From contig CAVPXB010000024.1 in NCBI GenBank assembly GCA_963709525.1, positions 20,275-84,274 on the forward strand: a stretch of 64,000 nt of DNA, given 5' to 3'. Source of the DNA: CAIWHR01 sp963709525 (GTDB taxonomy: Bacteria; Pseudomonadota; Gammaproteobacteria; Burkholderiales; Casimicrobiaceae). Shown here one piece after another: positions 1-8,408 of this stretch (position 1 is its first letter; every line of letters begins with the position of its first letter). The position numbers were made by a program, and so were the translations under genes. Under the pieces are notes generated by a model. That model was not told where the DNA came from. It saw nothing but the letters and a program-made list of their open reading frames with translations, and made no database searches.

Positions 1-2
1 TA

Positions 3-212
3 GCGGTGGCACCCATTCCTCTCATTGCGGACGAGGTCGCGCTGGGCACGCTCGTGCCTCTCGCTGCGCGTGCCTCCTGGATGCAGACGGCCTATGGCTT
101 TGTGTGGCGCCGAGGCACTACGGCCTCGCCTGCGGCAGGTGCCTTCATGGAAGCGGTGCGGCGCGTGGAAGACGAAGTCGTCGCCGCGGAGCGGCGGGCG
201 ACCAGCAATTAG
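3..212 (+). CDS. LysR-family regulator, C-terminal end (5' truncated by window)
   Basis: An open frame runs in from the left edge and ends at a TAA at 210-212. The 69 visible residues (LVPLAARASWMQTAYGFVWR, then SPAAGAFMEAVRRVE) resemble the last beta strand and helix of a LysR-type effector-binding domain, where G-x-LVPL, YG-[FL]-VWRRG and SPAA-x-AFM are usual. The helix-turn-helix lies outside the window, so target and effector cannot be inferred. It faces the next gene convergently across about 140 bp. Confidence 0.6.
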   Translation, partial: AVAPIPLIADEVALGTLVPLAARASWMQTAYGFVWRRGTTASPAAGAFMEAVRRVEDEVVAAERRATSN

Positions 213-354
213 GGGCAAAGGACCGGGTCGATTCGGAACGGCTGCTTACCGGAAACCTGGGTGGCAACCCGTCCCGTCTGGGATGGGACGCATCCTGCCC
301 CGGCTGCCGCACCGATGGACCCGTCTCGGTAAGCAACGGGCGCAGAACCGTCAC

Positions 355-1182
355 CTAGCCAATGGGTGAAAAAAAGCGTTCGAGCAGTTGATTGAAGATC
401 GGCGCTCGCTGGAAGTAGACCGAATGTCCGGTGTCCTTCACATGCTCCACTCTCGCGTTCGGCATGAGGGGGGCGAGTGCGTCCGCCAGAAAAGGCGGAA
501 ATATCGTGTCTTCCAGGCCCGTGATGAAGAGCGTGGGAATGGAGATGCCGCGGAGTACGTCGGGAGTGCGCGTGGACATCGCATGGGTGCGTTTGCGCAG
601 CTCGTCCCGGTCGAAAGCACTGCTGGCGTTGGCGATCGTGCGGTATAGAAAGTGCAGCGCGGGCTGCTCTCTTGCCATGCGCTCGCCCGCCGGAGGGGAG
701 ATTCCCCGGCGCTGCATGTCTGCGCGCGCGACCGCTGCGTTGCGTTCCCATTCGGGCAGGCGCTCCGGGTCCGCCAACGGCACCGAGGGTTTGTGGATCG
801 ACCCTGACGTGGACGCCAGCACGAGTGCGCGCACTTTGTGCGGCCCATGGGCCATGATGTATTCGATACTGGTCAAGCCGCCCATCGATTGCGCCACCAG
901 GCGCACGTCGGTCAGTTGCAGATGCTCGATCAGAGCCGCAAGATCACCGGCGAATTCCTTCGGATCGGGAACGCCGATCTCGCTGCTTGGCGGATAGCCA
1001 CGGTGGGAAAAGGCCACGCACGCGTAACGATCCGAGAAGTGGGCCACCTGCTGCCACCAGGTCATGTGATTGCTGCCGATCCCGTGGGCGAAGACAATCG
1101 CCGGACCGGAGCCCGTGAGCTCATAGTAGAGACGGCATCCGGATCGCTCCAGGAATCCGCGCTTCGTGCTGGCGGTGATCAT
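355..1182 (-). CDS. alpha/beta hydrolase
   Basis: Single-domain alpha/beta-fold hydrolase of 275 residues, normal for the family. The oxyanion region is FAHGIGSNHMTWW (about 31-43). The nucleophile elbow is AQSMGG with Ser near 99. The acid is probably in GLEDTIFPP and the histidine in DTGHSVYF near the C-terminus. No signal peptide is visible, so it is probably cytoplasmic. The substrate cannot be told: esterase, lactonase or C-C hydrolase of an aromatic pathway all use this fold. The ATG start has no strong ribosome binding site before it. The upstream 490 bp holds no recognisable partner gene. Confidence 0.8.
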   Translation of the reverse strand: MITASTKRGFLERSGCRLYYELTGSGPAIVFAHGIGSNHMTWWQQVAHFSDRYACVAFSHRGYPPSSEIGVPDPKEFAGDLAALIEHLQLTDVRLVAQSMGGLTSIEYIMAHGPHKVRALVLASTSGSIHKPSVPLADPERLPEWERNAAVARADMQRRGISPPAGERMAREQPALHFLYRTIANASSAFDRDELRKRTHAMSTRTPDVLRGISIPTLFITGLEDTIFPPFLADALAPLMPNARVEHVKDTGHSVYFQRAPIFNQLLERFFSPIG

Positions 1183-1671
1183 GGCTTGGGCAAAGGTGGA
1201 CGCCGCGAGAGGTGCTAACGCGGCAACTGCCGATCCGGGAACGAACTCCTTGCAATCTGCCCTGGCGTTCCTTCAGGCCCGGGCAACGAGAAAGAGCTCT
1301 ATCGGACGGATTGCATGCGGTCAGTGTGCGCCGGGGCATCGGCAGCGGTCAACGGACCGCGTAAGGCCGGTGCCTTCGCGGCGCCTTTATGCGCGCAGAA
1401 CATGACGTTGTCCAGCACGATGAGGGGATCTGCTGCCACCGCTACGTCGGCGATCCGGCGCGGATGGCCGCTCACGGGAAATTTCGGCGGCGACCCCGAA
1501 CGTCCGAGTAAGCGAGGGGGTTGCCACACTCGCTCCCCGCTGACCCCACCGTGCGGGACTCCCGCAGTGGGAAGGGTTGGACGCCATCAGCGCATGCGTT
1601 TTACGATGAACCCGTTTCGCATGTGCGTCTCCGGTTGAACGGCTACACACGCTTTCGTCGATGCAGAGCAC
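1183..1671. other. intergenic region, nothing recognised
   Basis: About 490 bp between two minus-strand genes. Short frames exist on both strands but none has a ribosome binding site, a family motif or a sensible length. I see no tRNA-like fold, no array and no clear terminator. Confidence 0.5.
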
Positions 1672-2301
1672 TCAAGGTTGCAGCTTGAAGGACATCAGTT
1701 CGACGGTAGACTGGCCCTGCACTTGATCCAGGACCTCGTCCTTGACGATGGCGCGAACTGCGGGTGCGTACCAGTACGTTCGCTTGATGTCCCGGGCCCC
1801 CGCGCCAGCGGCACCATCCTGGCCGTACTTACCCTGTGCTTCGAGCTTGAATGCATCGAACTCACCGGCGAGGACGCGCACTTTCGCGTAGTTGATCACC
1901 GTCACGTTGTAGTCGCTGATGAATTTGACCGCATTCACCTTGTCGTAGTTGTTGCTGCTGAAAGTCCACTTCTTTCCCACCTCGAGCGGAAAGTTCAGCA
2001 ATCTGAAGTCGGAGTGCCTGAACATCGGCGAATCAACGAGGTTGAGGTCCGCAGTCAGCAGCAACGGGTTCCCGTTTGAAGTGCCTACGATTCCCGCAGG
2101 CGTCACGGAGGTCACCACCCAGTCTCGATTCGGCTTCGCGGGAGGTACTCCGAAGTAGGAGGCGAACTGCCACTCATCGCCGACTTTCACGTTGGGTCGG
2201 TCCGCCGTCTGCGCCAGCGCCGGGCTGGCAAGGATGGCCAGGATCAAAACGACTGCTGCAGAAACACGCCGCACGATGGAACCACACTCAGCTGTTCTCA
2301 T
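1672..2301 (-). CDS. exported protein of unknown function
   Basis: About 209 residues starting at MRTAECG. I prefer this start over the longer frame because AGGAGAG lies just upstream (about 2304-2312) and the first 31 residues form a typical signal peptide (basic VRR, hydrophobic AAVVLILAIL, cleavage after SPALAQ). The mature part is polar with beta-like stretches (VKVGDEWQFASYF, PLEVGKKWTFSS, GEFDAFKLEAQGKYG, IKRTYWYAPAVRAIVKDE). This pattern recalls periplasmic or lipoprotein-like beta proteins that sense or carry small molecules, but I do not recognise a named family. It is monocistronic as far as can be seen. Confidence 0.7.
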   Translation of the reverse strand: MRTAECGSIVRRVSAAVVLILAILASPALAQTADRPNVKVGDEWQFASYFGVPPAKPNRDWVVTSVTPAGIVGTSNGNPLLLTADLNLVDSPMFRHSDFRLLNFPLEVGKKWTFSSNNYDKVNAVKFISDYNVTVINYAKVRVLAGEFDAFKLEAQGKYGQDGAAGAGARDIKRTYWYAPAVRAIVKDEVLDQVQGQSTVELMSFKLQP

Positions 2302-2761
2302 GTGACTCTCCTGGTGAACGGCTTCCCGCGCGATACACAGGCGGGAGGTCAAACGCGAATGGATCGAGGAACGAGGGGATCGCAGAGCGCGGGCTGCCCG
2401 AACCCCGCGACAAGCACATCGCTGTGCCGTGGCCGAATTGCCTACGTTGTATTGGCGCCCGGAAGGCGCCGCCAACCCGAAGGGCGTGCCGTACGCGGAG
2501 TGCAGCGCTCGCAGGCAGGACTCGCGGCACGTTGCCGCAAGCGATCAGTCGGTCAAGGGCGTCGTTGGTCGGCGAGCAGGGACATGCGTATCGGCGACGC
2601 GATGCAGAGTGTTCGCAGGTCGCCGACTTCACATCTCCAACAGGGCGGTCAGGGATGCGGGCCGCGGTTTGAACGACGCGCGTGTTACAACGCATCGCAC
2701 CCGCCTTCTGCTGTTTTGTGGGGTACTGAATGTGACCCTACGCCTGACATCGTGGAGGGCA

Positions 2762-2775
2762 TTGACGCAGGTCAA
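2762..2775. promoter_or_regulatory. FNR/DNR-like box (TTGAC-GCAG-GTCAA)
   Basis: Perfect 5+5 bp dyad with a 4-bp spacer, the architecture bound by the CRP/FNR superfamily (FNR consensus TTGAT-N4-ATCAA; TTGAC-N4-GTCAA is a common variant). No start codon is close in either direction: the minus-strand gene starts 460 bp away and the plus-strand gene 535 bp away. Confidence 0.5.
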
Positions 2776-2916
2776 TGGCGCGCACGGGTGAGCGACTGCA
2801 GAAGATGGGCGGATGCGTCCAAGTGCCGCAGTTGGCCGATGCGAAGTGTCCATGCAATCCGCAGACGCGAAATTCACCGCTCGCGCGCCTATTGATTCGG
2901 AATGAACATCATTGAA

Positions 2917-3013
2917 CCGTTCGCCCTGAGCTGATCGAAGGGCCTGCCCTGAGTCGATCGAAGGGCCTGCCCTGAGTCGATCGAAGGGGCTTCGACGGGC
3001 TCAGCCCGAACGG
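2917..3013. repeat. REP-like compound repeat
   Basis: The ends are inverted (CCGTTCG at 2917-2923, CGAACGG at 3007-3013). The interior holds two exact direct copies of a 23-bp unit (2938-2960 and 2961-2983, containing CCCTGAGTCGATCGAAGG), preceded by a related CCCTGAGCTGATCGAAGG and followed by an inverted copy, CTTCGACGGGCTCAGCCC. This CCCTGAG...TCGAAGGG motif resembles the dispersed extragenic repeat that I know from many proteobacterial genomes. Confidence 0.75.
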
Positions 3014-3053
3014 AGATTCATGCGTCACCGTGCCGGATCAATGGGGATTCACC

Positions 3054-3067
3054 TTGACCCACGTCAA
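3054..3067. promoter_or_regulatory. FNR/DNR-like box (TTGAC-CCAC-GTCAA)
   Basis: Perfect TTGAC-N4-GTCAA dyad, 243 bp upstream of the exported protein that starts at 3310. If it is a class II site on the plus strand, transcription would start near 3102 and give a leader of about 200 nt. I see no convincing -10 there. Confidence 0.45.
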
Positions 3068-3309
3068 CACACCGGTGGGCGGGCAGGCGCCCAATGAGGC
3101 GAAGAGCAGTCCTGCGGCGCCTCCGTCGCAGGTGGAGCTTCAGGTCACCCGGAAGGAGAGGCCATGGGTTGCGTGCCCCGCTTCCCGGCGGGCGTTCTGC
3201 CATCCCCGCGTCGAGTGAGCGGTTGCGATGCCATGGTCGATGCGCGTCGCCGACGGGCGCAGGCCGCGCGTTCCTGCTGCAAGCGTCCGGCAAGAGAAAG
3301 GCAAATAGT

Positions 3310-3807
3310 ATGAGAACGATGATGGGGACGATCTCGGTCGCAGCGCTTGTCGCCGCCGCGTCCAGCGGTATTGCTTTCGCCGCCGACCCGCCGAAGGAAG
3401 GCAGCTACGATTTCAAGACGTGCTTCACGCGCAACATCACGCGCATCGCCTTCTCCGACGCCCATAGCGCTTGGAGCTACAGCGAGACCGCCACCGCGGT
3501 CAGCACCTCCCCGGGCGGCATGTTCGATGGCGAAAGCGTGCGCTGCGTCGGCACAACCGCTATCTCGAACGGCAAGAGGATGGGCATTTCGACCTGCGAG
3601 GGCGTCGCCAAGAACGGCGACAAGCGTCTCACGCGCTTTCAGTACGGCGCGGACGGCAAGCTGGTCCGCGAAGAGGTCGCGGGCACCGGGATGTACGACG
3701 GCATGGTCACGACCGGCACCGTCAAGGAAGTGGTGCCGCCCAAGGAAATTCAGCCCGGAGTCACGACCTTCTGCAATCACCTGACCGGCACGTACAAGAT
3801 GAAATAG
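3310..3807 (+). CDS. exported protein of unknown function
   Basis: 165 residues. The ATG at 3310 follows a purine-rich AAGAGAAAGG and opens a clear signal peptide (MRTMMGTISVAALVAAASS, cleavage near AFA-ADPP). The mature part has four cysteines (CFTRN, VRCVG, STCEG, TFCNH) that could form two disulfides in the periplasm, and many glycines and threonines typical of a small beta protein. I do not recognise the family. Its C-terminal third (AGTGMYDGMVTTGTVKEV ... HLTGTYKM) is echoed in the short frame just downstream, see 3933-4139. Confidence 0.7.
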   Translation: MRTMMGTISVAALVAAASSGIAFAADPPKEGSYDFKTCFTRNITRIAFSDAHSAWSYSETATAVSTSPGGMFDGESVRCVGTTAISNGKRMGISTCEGVAKNGDKRLTRFQYGADGKLVREEVAGTGMYDGMVTTGTVKEVVPPKEIQPGVTTFCNHLTGTYKMK

Positions 3808-3932
3808 CCCCGCGTCGCTTGGGGGAACCTGGCCGGCGAGGCTCACGACTTCCCGACTTCATCGACTGCAAGTACATGCACTACTTGCGCTTAGGCGCAC
3901 AACCGTGGCGCCTCGTATCCTGGAGAAATGAC

Positions 3933-4139
3933 ATGATGACTCGGCTTCAATCGTCCGGCACGGTTGCCTGTGCCGTGCTGGAGGGCAATGGCGAATTCAT
4001 AAGCGGCACCGGCCGCTTCGAGGGTATCCGCGGCACCTTCAGCATGAAGGGGCAAGGCGGGCTGTCCGCGGCAGCGCCCGGCGTGCTGGCCGATGTGTTC
4101 GGTGATTTGAAGGGCGACTACACATTGCCCGCTCGCTAG
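3933..4139 (+). pseudogene. truncated paralogue of the preceding exported protein
   Basis: The frame from ATG 3933 (GGAG at 3922-3925) gives 68 residues and ends at TAG 4137-4139. Its end, GTGRFEGIRGTFSMKGQ ... GDLKGDYTLP, lines up with GTGMYDGMVTTGTVKEV ... NHLTGTYKM of the preceding protein: GTG-x-[FY]-[ED]-G, then T-[FV]-x-x-K, then L-[KT]-G-[DT]-Y. No signal peptide or cysteine pairs remain. The likely reading is a tandem duplicate that has lost its 5' part; a short real gene is the alternative. Confidence 0.45.
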
Positions 4140-4152
4140 CTCGAGTTTTCAC

Positions 4153-4217
4153 TTGTGCGTGGCGAAGGGGCAGTTGCGCCGCGATGGGCGTCTGGAACAG
4201 CCCGCCGCGGTGCAGTT
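4153..4217. repeat. dispersed repeat B, copy 1
   Basis: TGCGTGGCGAAGGGGCAGTT, followed by GCGCCGCGATGGGCGTCTGG and AACAGCCCGC, matches the segment at 54848-54910 and parts of 27768-27830 and 51535-51572. It lies between convergent genes and overlaps no confident coding sequence. Confidence 0.6.
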
Positions 4218-4231
4218 GCCATGCGTGGCGA

Positions 4232-5098
4232 TCAGGCCGCCGTGCGGTCGGCGGCCGGCCGGCGCAGCAGCGCCAGCGCCAGGAGCGCGGAGCCGATCAT
4301 CAGGAACAGGCTGACGGCGTTGAGGACCGGGCTTGCTCCCTCCCGCATCCGACCATACATCATGATCGTGAGCGGTGGATCGGAGCCGACCAGCATCAGC
4401 GTCGTGTTGAAATTCTCGAACGACATGAGGAAGGCGATGGCCGCGGCGCCAATCAACGCCGGCTTGAGGTAGGGCAGCGTGACCGTCCACAGCACCGCCA
4501 CGCGCGTGGCGCCGAGATTGAGCGCGGCTTCCTCCAGTGCGACATCGAAGCGTTTCAACCGCGCGGCGATCGTGAGGGTCGCGATCGACACGATGAACGA
4601 GAACTGGCCGGCCACGACGAGCGGCAGCCCGGGTCTTAGAAACTCGAGCTCGAGGCCCAGCAAATCGTCGGCCAGGCGGGCGAGCCGGCTCGCGAAGGCG
4701 AGGATCGAGATGCCGAGGATGACGCCGGGAATCACCAGCGGCGCCAGCATCGCGAGCGAAAGCGCTGCCTTGCCGCGGAAGTTCGCGCGCTCGAGCAGGA
4801 AGGCATTGGCGGTTCCCGCCGCTACGGCGAGAACGGTGACCCACCCCGCGACGACGACGCTCGTCCAGATCGAGGACAGCAGCGCGCGATCGGCGAACAG
4901 TCCGGTGCGTCCGCGCGCCGCGGCTCCCAGGAACCAGTCGAGCGTGAAGCCGCGCCATGGCGGCGCCGGGTAGTTCGCGTCGTTGAAGGCAAAAACGGCG
5001 ACGACCGCGAGCGGCAGGAACAGGAACGCGAAGAACGCCGCCACGTAGCCGGCGACGACGGCGCGCTCGATCGGCCCGCGGGGCAGCGAGGGGATCAT
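4232..5098 (-). CDS. ABC transporter permease, polyamine type (PotC-like)
   Basis: 288 residues with about six hydrophobic segments. The start MIPSLPRG is chosen because its ATG overlaps the TGA of the upstream permease by four bases, the usual coupling for paired permeases. The cytoplasmic EAA loop is visible as DVALEEAALNLGATRVAVLW, the site that docks the ATPase. With the other three genes it should form an inner-membrane importer for spermidine, putrescine or a related cation. The exact substrate cannot be read from the permease. Confidence 0.88.
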   Translation of the reverse strand: MIPSLPRGPIERAVVAGYVAAFFAFLFLPLAVVAVFAFNDANYPAPPWRGFTLDWFLGAAARGRTGLFADRALLSSIWTSVVVAGWVTVLAVAAGTANAFLLERANFRGKAALSLAMLAPLVIPGVILGISILAFASRLARLADDLLGLELEFLRPGLPLVVAGQFSFIVSIATLTIAARLKRFDVALEEAALNLGATRVAVLWTVTLPYLKPALIGAAAIAFLMSFENFNTTLMLVGSDPPLTIMMYGRMREGASPVLNAVSLFLMIGSALLALALLRRPAADRTAA

Positions 5099-5994
5099 GG
5101 CCGGCGCATCACGTCGGCGAAGCGCTGGCCGGTCAGCTTGAGGCCGCACCAGACGATCGCGGTGGACAAGCCCAGCAGGAGAAAGCCGAACGCGGCGCCC
5201 TGTTCCCAGTTGAAGCGGGTGATGAACTGCGTGTAGATCAGCTCGGTGAACCACAGCGAGTTCTTCCCGCCGAGCAGCGTCGGCGTCAGGTAGTTGCCGA
5301 GCGTGAGCATGAACACGACGATCGACCCGGCGGCGATTCCCGGGGCCGCGTGCGGGATCACGATCTCCCGCAGGATCGACCAGCCGTTGCCGCCCAGGTC
5401 ATAGGCGGCCTCGATCAGCGAATCGTCGAGCGTTTCGAGCGCGTTGATGAGCGGCACGACCATGAACAGCATCGACGTGTAGACGAGGCCGACCAGGATC
5501 GTGGCGTCGTGGTAGAGGAGTTCGACCGGGGCCGCGGTGAGGCCCATGTCGACCAGGAGCCGGGGCACGACGCCGGATTCGCGCAGCAGGATCATCCAGC
5601 CCAGCGTGCGCACCGTCTCGCTCACCCAGAACGGTATCAGGCACAGCACGAAGAGCAGCGACTTCGCGCGGCCCTTGGCGATCTTTGCGACATACCACGC
5701 GGCGGGAAACGCGATCGCGAGCGTGGCGAGCGTCGCCAGGATCGACATCGTCGCTGTGCGTACAAAGGTATGCCAGTAGAGGGGTTCTCCGAAGAACGTT
5801 CCGTACTGCGCGAGGCTCCATTCGTATACCCGGGGCGCGACGCGTGCGCGCAGCGAAAGGATCGCCAGCTCGACGTGCGGCAGCACGATGAGGCCGAACA
5901 GCCAGAGCAGCGCCGGCGCGACCAGCAGCAACAGCGCCAACCGGGCGCGCGGCGCGGCCAGCGCGTCGGTGGCCGCAGATGCCGCGGTCGCCAT
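5095..5994 (-). CDS. ABC transporter permease, polyamine type (PotB-like)
   Basis: 299 residues. An alanine-rich N-terminus is followed by a first membrane helix (ALLLLVAPALLWLFGLIVLP) and the PotB-type periplasmic segment. The EAA loop is DDSLIEAAYDLGGNGWSIL. It overlaps the ATPase gene by one base (TGATG) and the next permease by four, so the four genes form one transcript. It is the partner half of the membrane channel. Confidence 0.88.
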   Translation of the reverse strand: MATAASAATDALAAPRARLALLLLVAPALLWLFGLIVLPHVELAILSLRARVAPRVYEWSLAQYGTFFGEPLYWHTFVRTATMSILATLATLAIAFPAAWYVAKIAKGRAKSLLFVLCLIPFWVSETVRTLGWMILLRESGVVPRLLVDMGLTAAPVELLYHDATILVGLVYTSMLFMVVPLINALETLDDSLIEAAYDLGGNGWSILREIVIPHAAPGIAAGSIVVFMLTLGNYLTPTLLGGKNSLWFTELIYTQFITRFNWEQGAAFGFLLLGLSTAIVWCGLKLTGQRFADVMRRP

Positions 5995-7091
5995 CAGGAC
6001 GCCTCGGTGCGGAAACAGACCGCGCGCGCAGGCTCGAAGCCGAAGGCGATGCGCTCGCCCGGGACGAGGTCGGCGAAGTGTCCGGTTTGCGGCAGCGCGA
6101 TCCGGAACTCGAGCCGACTTGTCGCCTCGCGCGCCAGCACCGCCGAATTGGCGCCGTCGAAGAGCACGCTCTCGACTTCGCCATCGTAGGGCTGTACCGA
6201 CGCCGGAAGCTCGGCGCGATCGCGGGCCAGGACGATCGACTCGGGGCGCACAAACGCCGCCGCCGCGCCGCCCGCGGTCACCGTGCCTTCGCGGCGCGCG
6301 CGTACCCTGAGGCCCGCCGAGGTGACGATTTCGACCGTGTCGCCCACCGCAGCTGCGACCGTGCCTTCGATGCGGTTGTTGGCGCCGACGAAACCCGCGA
6401 CGAACGGCGTCCCCGGGTGATAGTAGAGTTCCTGCGGCGTGCCGACCTGCTCGAAGCGGCCGGCGTTCATCACGGCGACATGGTCGGAGAGCACCAGCGC
6501 TTCCGACTGATCGTGCGTGATATAGACGAAAGTCGTGCCGAAGTGCATCTGCAATTGCTTCAGCTCGATCTTCATGTGCTCCCGCAGCTTCAGGTCGAGC
6601 GCGCCGAGCGGCTCATCCAGCAGCAGAAGCGTGGGCTCGAGCACGAGGCTGCGCGCGATCGCCACGCGCTGCTTCTGCCCGCCGGACAGCTGGTCGATGC
6701 GCTTGTCCTGTGCGCCGGGAAGGCCGACACGTTCGAGCATCGCGCCAATCTTGCCGCGGATCGCGGCGCGCGGGAGCCCGCGGCGGGCGAGGCCGTAGCC
6801 GACGTTGTCGCCGACCGACATCATCGGGAACAGCGCGAGATGCTGGAACACCATGTTGACCGGACGGCGGTTCGGCGGCACGCCGCGCATCGACGCGCCG
6901 CCGATGCGAACGTCACCCTCGTCGGGTGCGAGAAAGCCGGCGATCATCCGCAGCAGCGTGGTCTTGCCGCAGCCGGAGGGTCCGAGGATCGAGAAAAAGC
7001 TGCCGTGCGCGACCTCGAGCGACAGCGCGTCGACCGCCGCCATCGCGCCGTAGCGCTTGCTGACGCGGTCGACTTCGAGGTCCTGGGCCAT
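5994..7091 (-). CDS. ABC transporter ATP-binding protein (PotA-like)
   Basis: 365 residues. Walker A is GPSGCGKTTLL (about 39-49), the signature is LSGGQKQRVAIARSLV, Walker B is LLLLDEPLGALD, and the switch histidine lies in TYITHDQSEAL (written here from VYITHDQSEAL). About 120 residues after the ATPase core form the TOBE/regulatory domain found in PotA/FbpC-type subunits. It energises the importer from the cytoplasmic side. It begins 51 bp after the binding-protein gene, so the binding protein may be made in excess. Confidence 0.92.
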   Translation of the reverse strand: MAQDLEVDRVSKRYGAMAAVDALSLEVAHGSFFSILGPSGCGKTTLLRMIAGFLAPDEGDVRIGGASMRGVPPNRRPVNMVFQHLALFPMMSVGDNVGYGLARRGLPRAAIRGKIGAMLERVGLPGAQDKRIDQLSGGQKQRVAIARSLVLEPTLLLLDEPLGALDLKLREHMKIELKQLQMHFGTTFVYITHDQSEALVLSDHVAVMNAGRFEQVGTPQELYYHPGTPFVAGFVGANNRIEGTVAAAVGDTVEIVTSAGLRVRARREGTVTAGGAAAAFVRPESIVLARDRAELPASVQPYDGEVESVLFDGANSAVLAREATSRLEFRIALPQTGHFADLVPGERIAFGFEPARAVCFRTEAS

Positions 7092-7142
7092 CCCGAGGCG
7101 AAATGGCGTGCGTGGTCGGTCGCCAGCTGCCTCAGCCGAGTT

Positions 7143-8216
7143 TCAGTTCGCCGCCTTGACGCGGTCGAGCACCTTGCCTTCGATGTCCTCGATGCCCGGC
7201 GGCACCGCAGGGTACCACTTGATGTTGCGCAGCGCTTCGTCGGGGAAGCTCTTCGCGAACTGCGCCTTGAGCTTCGCATCCATCAGCTGGTCGGCGCCCT
7301 TGGACGCGGTGAAGTTGCCGGCCGCTGTCGCGACCTTCGCGGCGATCTCCGGGCGCATGTTGAAGTTGATCCAGGCGTACGCCGCGGCATCGTTGCGGCC
7401 CTTGGCCGGAATCGCGTAGGTGTCGATCCAGCCGAGCGCGCCGGACTTGGGCGCGATGAACTGGATGTCGGCATTCTCGCCGTTGAGCTTCCAGCCGCCG
7501 GTGTCCCACATCATCGCGCCGACGATCTCGCCCGCCCGCATGCCGTTCAGCAGCTGGTCCTTGTTGTCCCAGAAGAACTTGAGGTTGGCCTTGCACGAGG
7601 CGAGTTTCTTTCCGACGTCGTCCATCAACGCCGCGTACGCCTTCGGGTCCTTGTACAACGCAAAGGGATCCTTGCCGCTCGCGAACGCCAGCGCGATCAG
7701 CGTCGGCCGCTTCAGGCGCACCGAAGTCTTGCCCTTGTACTCGGGTTTGCACAGATCCTCGTAGTCGGCCAGCTTGGCGAGCTTGGTGTTGACGACGAGA
7801 CCGTCGGTGCCCCAGATGTGCGGCAGCCCGTAGACCTTGCCGTCGACGGTCGTGTTCTTCTTCGTCGATTCCAGCATCGACGCGATGAAAAGCTCCGCCT
7901 TGATCTTGGTCAGGTCGATCGGCTTGTAGACGCCGAATTCCTGCTGCGGACCGGCGATGCGGTCCTGCGACGGTTGCGCGAGGTCGAAGCCGGCGCCGCC
8001 GGTGGCGCGCAGCTTGGAGATCATCTCCTCGTTGTTGGAGAGCGTGATCTCGACGTCGATGCCGGACTCTTTCTTGAACTGGGCGACGATGTCGGCGGGC
8101 ACGTAGTCTGCCCAGGTGATGAGGCGCAGCTTGTTGTCCTGCGCCAGGGCGGGACTCGCCAGCGTGGCGATGGCGATGGCGGCGGCGAGCGAACGGAAAA
8201 AGCGGGTGGCTGGCAT
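7143..8216 (-). CDS. polyamine-type ABC transporter substrate-binding protein
   Basis: 357 residues. The start MPATRFF is preceded by GAGGGAG and opens a signal peptide (FRSLAAAIAIATLASPALA-Q). The mature start, NKLRLITWADYVPADIVAQF, is the family hallmark of PotD/PotF-type binding proteins, followed by SGIDVEITLSNNEEMISKL and FDLAQPSQDRI. It should act in the periplasm and hand the ligand to the permeases encoded next. Polyamine is the family prediction; related members bind other cations, so the ligand is uncertain. It is first in the four-gene operon. Confidence 0.88.
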   Translation of the reverse strand: MPATRFFRSLAAAIAIATLASPALAQDNKLRLITWADYVPADIVAQFKKESGIDVEITLSNNEEMISKLRATGGAGFDLAQPSQDRIAGPQQEFGVYKPIDLTKIKAELFIASMLESTKKNTTVDGKVYGLPHIWGTDGLVVNTKLAKLADYEDLCKPEYKGKTSVRLKRPTLIALAFASGKDPFALYKDPKAYAALMDDVGKKLASCKANLKFFWDNKDQLLNGMRAGEIVGAMMWDTGGWKLNGENADIQFIAPKSGALGWIDTYAIPAKGRNDAAAYAWINFNMRPEIAAKVATAAGNFTASKGADQLMDAKLKAQFAKSFPDEALRNIKWYPAVPPGIEDIEGKVLDRVKAAN

Positions 8217-8408
8217 CACGGAACTCCCTCGGCTGGTCGTCAATGCCCCGCAGTGCTGCGCGACGGGGTGGCCGCAAGCATACCCCAAGATTCCGCGGGC
8301 CGGGCGCAAGGCCCGTGTCGCGTCCGTCATGCGATGAGAGTGAGCGCAGACGGCGAACTTCTCTCTGCGGCGACAAGTAGCCGGCCGATCTACGGCTTCA
8401 TCGGCGCT

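Larger units (their letters stand above)
2302..3309. other. 1-kb intergenic region with two FNR-like boxes and a REP-like repeat
   Basis: No credible gene is seen between the two exported proteins. It holds two TTGAC-N4-GTCAA dyads (2762-2775 and 3054-3067) and a compound inverted/tandem repeat (2917-3013), listed separately. The two boxes without an adjacent start codon hint at an unannotated small RNA or a long leader. Confidence 0.5.

Noticed and set aside
1387..1671. Short frames in 1183-1671 as genes or IS remnants
   Set aside because: No start signal, no motif, and no terminal repeats that I could recognise.
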